From Gnetum montanum (lineage: Eukaryota > Streptophyta > Gnetopsida > Gnetales > Gnetaceae), in contig MNCI01026349.1 of the NCBI GenBank assembly GCA_015680685.1, positions 187,719 to 214,806 of the forward strand: DNA of 27,088 nt, read 5' to 3'. Shown piece by piece: positions 18,559 through 26,619 of the stretch. The notes beneath the pieces are model-generated. The model worked only from the letters and a program-made list of their open reading frames with translations, was not told the DNA's origin and did not search any database. The translations under genes and the position numbers were made by a program. Positions within the stretch are counted from its first letter, which is position 1. Each line of letters opens with the position of its first letter.

Positions 18559-20650
18559 TCACACAACAAGAGAACACCCAGTGGTTGACAACTAATCAAG
18601 AGAGTAGCCCACCAACATGCATGGAACAAACTAGGGAAACAACTCGCAACCACAACCGAAGCATAGATACATTGGAATATGAGCATCGTCGACTTCCACC
18701 CCTTAATCTAAAAACATCAATTGGGAGAAGATGGACACTTCTAAAAAATTTAAATTGACGTTCATTATTTCGGATCTCTCCCTTTTAATTTAGTCATGGG
18801 GGAGATGGCCAACTGTTCTAATCATGCGGGGCCCTCAGTTCTTTTAAGTTTTTATTTTACACATGTTTGTTTTACACATTTTTGTCTTGCACATTTTTGT
18901 TTTATAATTTCTTTAACTTTTCTCATTTTTGTTTTACAACATTGTTATATTTTTTCATTTTGTGTGTGTGTGNTTCTATTGGTTGCTAATGTTTGGTCTT
19001 TACCTTTAAGTTATGATGTTGATACTAAGGTATGTTTCTTTTGATATGGTACGCAATGAGTCCACATCATCCACCCATCCATAAATTTCGATGGTATCTC
19101 TTGGCTTGGAACTGTATAGTCCCCTTTCTTCAAAATAATAAGAACTATAATGAATCAGTAATTGGGCATTTCTCAAACTAAGGAAGGACTCAAGGATTGA
19201 AAAGGGTATGACTTCAAGGGAACTTGATGCATTTGTGTTGGCCATTCTCTTGGGTGCTTGGATGTTTTCTTCTTGAGTTTTCTTACCATTTTGATGTTAC
19301 TCAATTATTAGGAAGCTGAGAAAATAAAAATAATAAGTCTTTGCATGGTGTGGTTCTCATGCAAAAATGACAAAAAAAAATAGTGAGAATTCAAAGCACA
19401 CCCCTTAGACACAATAATACTTTGGGCTAAAAGCACTGGTTATGGAACTCAAGTAAATATGTTCCCTCTAATTAAGGCCCTTCTCACTTCCTATCTTCTC
19501 ATCCTTCATTTCGTTGGAATGGTGGTGGCTCTGTGAAGAAGGCGTTCTTGCTACTTTGGGAGGATGGATTAGCCAAATGTATTCATGCGAAGTCACTGGA
19601 TGTGGTTTGTTTGAGGCTAGCGTTGGAATGAGATCTGCTAAGTCACATTAATCATTAAACACATGAGGGGTTGTACATAACCTTGTTCTTGAGACTCCAT
19701 TCCATTCTCTCCTTTCCATCATTCTTCCTCCATTGTTCACCTCATTGCCAGTTGTATCATTAGTGTATATTTTGGTTGACGCATTGTTCTTTTTGGTAAA
19801 TTCTTGTGGTTAAGACTTTAACTCATGTTCCAAATGACATTTCCAAAGCCTACGGACTCTTTGAATGTGGGTTTGTCAAGGCATTAAGGGCATGAGCCTG
19901 CTTTGGGGAGGACCCATTGGCATTCCTATTTGGTGCACTAGTTAAATTATTTCCCTTAACATTTTTGCAAACAATTCTATTTTTGTTCATTTCCATCTTG
20001 GCATCCACTTCATCGATGTTATAGTTGTCTCTTTTTCTCCATCTTCCTTGTTCCTTTTCTTTTCTTTTCTTTCATTCTATTGCTATTGGCGGTTCGCTCT
20101 CAGTCATGGGGGTCATGGTCCAATTTTTTCAATTTTCTCCTAACCCCTACGCCTTCAGTAGTCACCATTATTATATCTCTAGACCTGCATTAGCCATACC
20201 ATAACCCAGTAAATGGACCTTTTACCAAAGTAAGGTATCAATTACCTGATGATTCAGTTACCCTTGCTAATATAAGACTGTGTTGTGTGTGAAGATGGTA
20301 ATCATGCAACAACAGATTGGATCTAGAGGAAACACTTAGAATGGATCGGTGCTGAAGTAGCTATGCAAGGAGCAAGATCGATGGCGCGCTTATGGATAGA
20401 CAATGAAAGGCGCAATCTTGGCATTGGCAGCAGCAAACTTCTTCTTTCTTCTCTCTTCTCTCTCAGCTGCCAAATAAGGCTTGATGTCAAATGTATAAGG
20501 TGTTCACTCCAATTGTCATGAACACTAGTTTTTTCATGTCTTGTAATGATGATCCGTTCACATGTCATCCCATTCACCATTAGTTCCATTCAGTTAATAA
20601 TCCCATACTTTCCCAATATTTTGTAAGGAACTCGAGGATGAGTTTTTATT
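18559..20650 (+). other. Long 3' non-coding region of element B
   Basis: About 2.1 kb without a believable ORF. The part 18763-19960 matches the C 3' untranslated region (7960-6545), word by word in places. It holds T-rich TTTTACACATT-type repeats at 18845-18960, a short GT run with one N at 18961-18973, and CTTTTCTTTTCTTTT at 20054-20072. Three AGTCATGGGG tracts are at 18792, 20102 and 20652. The only long frame, on the minus strand at 20589-20323, has no relatives I recognise. 19960-20640 has no counterpart in C. Confidence 0.7.
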
Positions 20651-20651
20651 C

Positions 20652-20664
20652 AGTCATGGGGATA
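20652..20664 (+). other. Polypurine-like tract of element B
   Basis: AGTCATGGGGATA immediately before LTR2, the place where plus-strand DNA synthesis is primed. It is short and interrupted by pyrimidines. The preceding AACTCGAGGATGAGTTTTTATT closely matches the end of the E-plus fragment (22628). Confidence 0.6.
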
Positions 20665-21433
20665 TGATGGGACGCGATATCGCATAGGCCACAATATCGC
20701 GGTGCATCACCAAGTCTATAAATAAGAGGTAGCTTTCCCTTATTTCTCATCTAGATCTAGACCCTTAGCAAAACTCTGGCAGTTTTACCTCTCCAGAGAT
20801 AGAATAATTTCCATGTGCCCACAGTAGGAACTCCAAAGTGAACGAATCTTTATTCGAGCAAATATTGTACTTGAACACAAGTTTATGTACAAAAATAAAG
20901 ACGAACTATTGGATAAACCTTGCAATGCATGGATTAAGCTAGCTAGGAATTTATTTATTGTTTATCATTTAAATGCTTTATTAGTTGATTAAATATCTCT
21001 CAACCCTTCTCCCATAGTTAAGTGCATTCAGTACGATTACTTTAAGCATGTGCGTTACGCTTGGCGATCCCAGTAACGAATAGCGTTTGGTAACCAAGGT
21101 TGCATTAGTTCAGGGTGTGAATGGTAAGTGGGAAAGGATGCTGATGCTAGGTTAATTAAGGCTTAGTCAGTTAGTTAAAGTTAGTTAATTACTCTTTTCA
21201 CCCTTCACCTCATTAGCATAGGAGATAAAACAGAAAAGATATAAAAATAACATACATCGAACTTACTTAACCATACAACTGTGACAAATACAAGTAAGTC
21301 TAGGAAGACAACAATGATTAACCTTAAGTGTTCCATGAGGCGTGTAGGCACTTAGTCTACAGAGTTCGACCAGATCGCACGTGTAATGCTCGCATTTGTA
21401 TGGTTGAGTGTAGGGGTACCTCGCAACTGATCA
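20665..21433 (+). repeat. 3' LTR of element B (LTR2)
   Basis: Starts TGATGGGACGCGATATCGC and ends ACTGATCA, followed by TTACT. TATA box at 20717-20724. Downstream of the palindrome region it aligns over its whole length with LTR1, with about 60 substitutions by eye and one or two small indels. Confidence 0.95.
20717..20724 (+). promoter_or_regulatory. TATA box of B LTR2
   Basis: TATAAATA in AAGTCTATAAATAAGAGG. In this LTR only about 50 bp of U3 lie upstream, because most of the palindrome array is missing. Confidence 0.8.
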
Positions 21434-21438
21434 TTACT
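21434..21438. repeat. Target-site duplication of element B, right copy
   Basis: TTACT directly after the LTR2 end TGATCA, identical to 14552-14556. Confidence 0.95.
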
Positions 21439-21881
21439 TAATTAATCAATTGAAGTCTAGTTTACCTTAATTGATTGCATAATTAAGGAAAGTAATAAAT
21501 GCAGAAATAAATCATTAATCTATTCCAAGGGTTGCAAGGTTTGATTAACATGCTCATCTTTATTGCCATTCACACTGGTGTGCTCAGGTACATCAGTGCT
21601 CAAATAAAGATTTATATACTTTCTAACTCCTATTGTGGGCAATTTCTCAAATGAAAAAATTGCAAGAGCTCTACGAAAACTATGACTTGAGCCCCTATAA
21701 ACATGGTTGGTGAGTGCGTATTTATAGACTTTATTGTGAAGCTATGTTAACGGGGCCCCATAAATGCAGAAAATGCTATGTCGATGCACTGCTGTTGATG
21801 GGGCAACATCACATACATGGGGGCCCATTGACAAGGCCACATTAATGTGGACCCATCGATGTAATAATTTGATTCTCATCA
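21439..21881 (-). repeat. 5' LTR of element C, upstream (U3-R) part
   Basis: On the minus strand it begins TGATGAGAATC at 21881, like the TGATGGGACGC start of B, and runs through U3, TATA box and R to the B insertion point. Shared words with the B LTR include GTCTATAAATA, AATCTTTATTYGAGCA, GTACCTGAACAC/GTACCTGAGCAC, AATAAAGATGA and AAACCTTG. Together with 14100-14556 the LTR is about 900 bp. U3 has palindromes GGGGCCCC and CATCGATG instead of the GATATC cores of B. Confidence 0.85.
21719..21726 (-). promoter_or_regulatory. TATA box of the C LTR
   Basis: Minus strand GTCTATAAATACGC, in the same LTR position as in B. Because B lies between this promoter and the C gag, C could no longer be transcribed normally after the B insertion. 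Confidence 0.75.
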
Positions 21882-22660
21882 TTTATAAAGATGAAATAAA
21901 GAACAAGGACCTAAAAAATACATGGGGTTAGCAAATCTCCGCTATGCTAACTTAGCCATATTGACAATACACAAGCCAAGGATAGAGTTGGAGAAACAAG
22001 TGGATATAATATATTCTATGTATAGAAGAAAGTTTGTAGATAGGAAAGATGCATAGTAGAACCTTCACATTATAAAATCTAAACTAAAAGTAGTCAAATA
22101 TAGCTACTAGAACTTAAAAGATCTTGTAAAAAATTTGACTAGGTGAATGACTAATTACTAAGAACTAAAAAAGATGGCTAGAGCTTTTAATGTAAAAAGA
22201 GCGTAGGTTGTAGCATGGTATGTCAAGGTTAACAAAATGTTTTCGTAGCTACCATGTTACTCAAGAACACCAACTTTTGCAAACATTTCTAAATTCTTAT
22301 GGATGGTGCATGATCCTAGAATAGAGGAAGAAAACATAGAGCACTGCTGAATATATACTAGTTCCAAAAGCTAGATGATAAAGGAAAAAGGCTAATGGAG
22401 GAGTCACCATCACCAGGATCATGAAAATATCTACATCAAGCTTAGTTTTATTTTGTTTTATTTTTGTCATGTGTGTCAATCATGCATTGTATGATAATTT
22501 TATAATAACACTCGAATAAAGATGTGACATTCATAGTAGAGTTAGTCATGTAAATATATGTCCTGGTGTTGAAGTCCATGTAACCCCACAAGTTTGTAAG
22601 AAACTCTATCATTTTTTTATATACTAACTCGAGGACGAGTTTTCAATTAGTAGTGGGGAG
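21882..22660 (+). pseudogene. 3' fragment of the coiled-coil ORF family with element 3' end (E-plus)
   Basis: Begins exactly at the outer edge of the C LTR. KYMGLANLRYANLAIL near 21912-21960 and IELEKQV near 21985-22010 match KYMKLANLQYTNLAML and LELEKQV on the minus strand at about 3520-3430, so this is a second copy of that ORF, entered in the middle. A few more open pieces follow (WYVKVNKMF near 22220), then a non-coding part and AACTCGAGGACGAGTTTTCAA with AGTAGTGGGGAGGG at 22628-22660, resembling the 3' end of B before its LTR. No LTR follows; element D begins instead. The function of the ORF is unknown. Confidence 0.55.
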
Positions 22661-22689
22661 GGTTTTATATTTGAGAAAAAAAGGTAGTA

Positions 22690-23270
22690 CAATCAATTGA
22701 AATGGGAATTTAATACCACTGTGGCTAAACATGAGGCAAAGTTTATAGAAATTTTAAGGTATGTATCTCATAAAAAAATTGATGAAGAAATAAAGGCATA
22801 CCATTTTGTAGATTCTCTTCATTTTAGATTAGCTGAGAAGGTGACCATCAGAATACCAGAAACATTAGCTAAGGTAGTTGAAATAACAAAGATAGTATAA
22901 ATGTATTGGAAGAAATGTGAGGAAGCTAAGAAAAAAAAGCCTTTTAGATATTATGCTTTTAATCAAGAAAGAAGAGGAATTCCTATAAAGAATCACAATG
23001 ATGAAATAACCCCTCAAAAAAGTAGCTAGGATAGAAGAAAAGTTGGTCTACTCATACTTAAAGCTATAATACAAAAAGAGCTAATATTGAGCAAGGCTTC
23101 TAGGTAAGTAATAGTCAAGCAACATTAAATAAGTGAAGATGTTTCAAATGCCAAGGCCTCCATTTGATTTGGGATTTTTTAGAATCAAAAGCTAATAATG
23201 ACAAGAGTTCATCATTACCTATAAAATTGTCTACACTATCTCAAGTAGGAAAGCTTCAAGTAGTGATAAA
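22690..23270 (+). pseudogene. gag: Gag C-terminal half of element D
   Basis: WEFNTTVAKHEAKFIEILRY and KAYHFVDSLHFRLAEKV (22703-22850) correspond to the conserved VxEYExxFxELxRF and RFxxGLxxxI segments of chromovirus gag. A zinc-knuckle remnant CFKCQGLHLIWDF at about 23140-23178 has lost its last Cys. The N-terminal half of gag is absent. The capsid would package RNA; this copy cannot. Confidence 0.75.
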
Positions 23271-23329
23271 GAATTAAGGAGTTTATCATTAAAGCTCTAG
23301 AATAGAAGGTAACGGTCTTATTAATTCTA

Positions 23330-23590
23330 AGGAAGTAGATGTGTTATTTGATTGTGATTACACTCATTGTTGTATTTCTCCTAGAATAGTAGAATTTGAG
23401 AAATTAAAGTGTGTGCCAATAAAGGAAATCATTGAACTTGCTAATGGGTCCACAACCATGGTAAGCCAACAAATTTCAGATTGTAAATTAAGCTTAAGTA
23501 GGGGAGACTTTATTATTCATCTATTAGTTATTAATTTGGAAGATTATGATGTAGTTCTTGGAATGAATTGGATATATAAGCACTAAGCTA
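23330..23590 (+). pseudogene. Aspartic protease of element D (active site lost)
   Basis: VLFDCDYTHCCISPRI stands where chromoviruses have DSGATHSFIS; Asp remains but Ser-Gly is gone. KCVPIKEIIELANGS, INLEDYDVVLGMNWIYKH follow, the latter being the standard C-terminal VILGMDWL motif. Open for 81 codons from 23341. Confidence 0.8.
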
Positions 23591-23879
23591 TAATCAAGTG
23601 TAGAGAAAGAACCATAACAGTGGAAGTGAGCATTCAAAGGCTAAACATAAAGGTACAACCCAAATGACTAGAAGGGAATCTAATCAAAGCTAAAGAAATT
23701 AAGCATGAATTTAGAAGAGGAAGCTAAATTTTTTATTATAATTAATTATAGTGGATGTCAAAGAAAAGGAACCTAAGGTAGGCAATGTTCTAATGGTAAG
23801 TGAATACCAAGATGTTTTTGCATCAGAACTCTCAGGAATGCAAGCTCATAGAGAAGTAGAATTTACAATAGAATTATTG

Positions 23880-24420
23880 CTATTTCAAGAGCTCCTTACG
23901 TAATGACACTAGAAGAAATGAAACAATTAAATATCCAACTTAAGGAGCTTACAGAAAAAGGTGTGATTTTCCCAAGTATATCACCATGGTATGCACTAGT
24001 TCTATTTGTGAAGAAAAAGGATGACACCTTAAGGTTATGCATAGATTGTCGATAGCTAAATAAAGTTACTATTAAGAATAAATATTCATTACCAAGGATT
24101 GATGATCTATTTGATCAACTAAAAGAATCCAAAGTATTTTCTAAAATAGATTTAAAATCTAGGTATCATCAAGTTGGATTAAGAAAAAAGACATCTACAA
24201 GAATACATTTCATACCAGATTATGGACATTATGAGTTTACAGTTATGCCTTTTGGGTTAACAAATGCTTCTACTATCTTCATGAATCATATTTTTCAATC
24301 ATATTTGGTTTATTTTGTGATAGACTTTATGGATGACACACTTATATATTCTAAGAGTTATGAGGATCATGAAAAACATATTAAAATAGTATTTTAGATA
24401 TTAAAAGAGTAGAAATTATA
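23880..24420 (+). pseudogene. Reverse transcriptase of element D (degenerate)
   Basis: Motifs in order: LNIQLKELTEKGVIFPSISP, VLFVKKKDDTLRLCIDCR near 24000-24050, NKYSLPRIDDLFDQL, KIDLKSRYHQV near 24150, MPFGLTNAST near 24248-24275, and the catalytic box DFMDDTLIYSKS near 24322-24360. One stop interrupts CR-stop-LN and another ends the frame near 24398. The preceding 23590-23880 is the usual variable linker (SEYQDVFASELSGMQ near 23800-23840). Confidence 0.9.
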
Positions 24421-25080
24421 TGCAAGAGAAAGTAAATGCTCCTTTTGGAAGAAAATTATTCAATTTTTTTCAGATGGAATCCAAGTAGATCCAAAAAAGA
24501 TAGGAGCAATTACTCAATGACCTAGAACAACTCATGTGGTGGAGGTGCATAGTGTTTTGGGTCTTGTAGGACATTATAGATGCTTCATTTTCAATATTGC
24601 AAAAGTTGTAGGACCATTAACTAAGTTACTAAGAAAAGAACAACCTTATGATTAGACACAGAAATGTGAAGAATCATTTAATAAGTTGAAGGAATTATTA
24701 ACTAATGCTCCTATATTTATAATGCTAGATTAAAGAAGACCTTATATTGTCTACATTGATGCTTCTAGAGAAGGGTTGAAATATGTCTTAGAATAAGAAA
24801 GAAAGGTGATAACATATGGGTCTCATCAGCTAAAGATACATGAGAGAAACTATCCTATTCATGATTTAGAGCTTTCAATAGTTATTTTTGCTTTAAGATT
24901 ATGAAGAAATTATTTATATTATGTGAAATTTTAGGTATGAATTGATCATCAAAGTTTGAGATATATTTTTATCCAACCTAATCTAAATCTTAGGTAATGA
25001 AGATGGATGGAGTTCCTTTGTGATTTTGAATTTGAGATCTAGTATCATGAAGGAAAAAGTGAAGAAGGTGGAAAATGCTC
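24421..25080 (+). pseudogene. RT thumb and RNase H of element D (degenerate)
   Basis: Thumb/connection: SVLGLVGHYRCFIFNIAK near 24550-24605 and ESFNKLKELLTNAPI near 24670-24715. RNase H: VYIDASREGLKYVLE near 24750-24795, [16 protein letters not shown] near 24805-24855, then [14 protein letters not shown], with IDHQSLRYIF near 24940 for the usual TDHKSLKYLF. Ends with YHEGKS near 25045-25060. At least eight stops. Confidence 0.85.
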
Positions 25081-25239
25081 TTAGTAGAAGAGGGTATCTC
25101 AAAGAAACTATAAAAATTCAAAATCAACTCAAGAGGATTATTTAAGAGGCTCAAACAAGGAAAAGGACTTATTAAGAATTGAAAGAAAAAATATTAGAAT
25201 ATAAAGATGTAGGTCATTATTCCATAAAAGAGGAGAACA

Positions 25240-26155
25240 TCATTTGATTTAAGGATAGGTACTTTGTTTCTAAAGTTGATGATCTAAGGGAAAAGCTAAT
25301 GCATGAATTCCATCATCCTCCTATTGTTGGACATCCTAGTGAAAACAAGATGTATTAAGAAATGAAAAGTAGTCTTTGGTAGCTAGGAATAAAAGAGATA
25401 TAACAACATATGTGGCAAGATGCTTAACTTGCCAACAAGTAAAAGTAGAGCACAAGAAACCATCTAGCCTTCTCTATCCTCATGATATTCTAGAATACAA
25501 ATGGGATGTCTTCAATATAGACTTTATTTTGGAACTTCCCAAGACTTAGAAAGGGAATGGTTCTATTATGGTTGTTGGGGACAAAGGAACCAAGTCAGTT
25601 TATTTTCTTCTAGTTATGTCAAGTTATGGTGCCAAGAAGATTTGTAGAATCTATTTGGAGTAAATTGTTAGATTGCATGAAATTTCCAAGGTTATCATAA
25701 TAGATAGAGATTATTATTTTACTTTCAAATCTTGGAAAGAATTTCAAGCAACACTAGGAACAAATCTTTATATGAGCATTGCCTTTCATTCTCAAATTGA
25801 TGGTCAAGTTGAGAGAGTAAACTATGTGCTTGAAGATCGTCTAAGAGCATGTGTTTTAGATGATCCAAAAATTTGGGAAAGGTACATGTTTTTAGTATAA
25901 TTTGCTTATAATAGTAGTTATCATAGCTTCATTGGGATGGCTCCATTTGAAGCTTTATACAAAAGAAAGTGTAGATCTCCTACTTCTTAGACTAAATCTA
26001 AAGATTGAATAATTATAGGTCTAGAAATGATCTAAGAAATGGAGAATAAGATGAAGATAAATAGGTAAAGGATGAAGGAAGCCTCATATTGGTAGAAAAT
26101 TTATGTAGATAAGAATAGAAGATCATTAGAATTTTAGAGAGGAGATCATGTATGT
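25240..26155 (+). pseudogene. Integrase of element D (degenerate)
   Basis: Zinc-binding part: LMHEFHHPPIVGHPSENKMY near 25295-25355, then VARCLTCQQVKVEHKKPS near 25412-25465. Catalytic core: NIDFILELPKT near 25515 (first Asp), IIDRDYYFTFKSWKEF near 25695-25745 (second Asp), FHSQIDGQVERVNYVLEDRL near 25785-25840 (Glu). LRACVLDD and FAYNSSYHSFIGMAPFEALY near 25840-25960 are hallmarks of Tekay/Del-type integrases. The catalytic residues are present, but several stops break the frame. Confidence 0.9.
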
Positions 26156-26553
26156 TTGAAAGTCACCCCTATGAAGCTAGTTATTAGAGGTATAAAAAGG
26201 TCTAAATTAGAACTAAGTTATATTGGATCATTTGAAATATTGGACAAAGTAGGACCCATGGCATTTAAGCTAGCATTACCTCCCCACTTGGTACCCATGC
26301 ATGATGTATTTCATGTGAGTATGTTACAACAATATATTTTTGATCCATCTCATGTGATAAGTTGCCAAAACATATAGGTGTAGCTTGATTGTTCAATTAT
26401 AGAGAAACCAAAGGAGATCCCGGATCATCAAACCCTTTAGCTTTGAACCAAGAAAATCCCTCAAGTCAAGATTAAATGGTGTCACCATGGAATTGAAGAA
26501 ACAACATGGGAGCTATAAAATGAAAGGAGAAGATTGAACCCCTATTTCTTTTA
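26156..26553 (+). pseudogene. GPY-type and chromodomain-like C-terminus of element D
   Basis: SYIGSFEILDKVGPMAFKLA near 26216-26275 is the module after the integrase core, followed by HDVFHVSMLQQYIFDPSHV near 26300-26355. Stop at 26375-26377. The remaining IEKPKEIPDHQTL, KIPQVKIKWCHHGIEETTW and the end LNPYFF at about 26530-26550 match the chromodomain that chromoviruses use to target heterochromatin; it is interrupted by stops. Identification is by recall of conserved phrases. Confidence 0.75.
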
Positions 26554-26605
26554 ATAAGGTAGTCTCTATAGTATAAATAAATGATTTCCAAGAGGGAATC
26601 ATTCT

Positions 26606-26619
26606 AAGTAGGGGAGAAC
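26606..26619 (+). other. Polypurine tract of element D
   Basis: AAGTAGGGGAGAAC, just before the LTR start. Purine-rich and in the standard place for priming plus-strand synthesis. Confidence 0.7.

Larger units (their letters stand above)
14557..21433 (+). mobile_element. Element B: complete non-autonomous gag-protease LTR retrotransposon
   Basis: 6877 bp, bounded by TTACT duplications, with LTR1 (14557-15408, 852 bp) and LTR2 (20665-21433, 769 bp), both TG...CA. Inside: primer site, gag, protease, then about 2.1 kb without coding content up to a polypurine-like tract. No RT, RNase H or integrase sequence is present in any frame, so it must have relied on enzymes from a relative such as C. 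It sits in the C LTR in the opposite orientation. By eye the LTRs differ at about 60 of 728 comparable positions, mostly transitions. Confidence 0.92.
6545..21881 (-). mobile_element. Element C: old autonomous Athila/Tat-like element, split by element B
   Basis: On the minus strand the order is 5' LTR (21881-21439, then after the B insertion 14556-14100), primer site, gag (13945 to about 12190), protease (about 11505-11060), RT, RNase H, integrase (10885-7968) and a long 3' untranslated region (7960-6545). The gag-protease-RT-RNase H-integrase order is that of Ty3/gypsy. Protein motifs and the TTGGTGCCATTGCCG primer site fit the Athila/Tat branch without a chromodomain. No 3' LTR is recognisable: similarity to element B stops near 6545. 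Every ORF carries many stops and frameshifts. Confidence 0.8.

Noticed and set aside
18845-18973. Microsatellite or functional TG repeat
   Set aside because: Only a T-rich low-complexity stretch with six or so GT units; ordinary.
20323-20589. Minus-strand ORF of 88 codons in the B tail
   Set aside because: No motif recognised, opposite orientation to B, and no counterpart in C.
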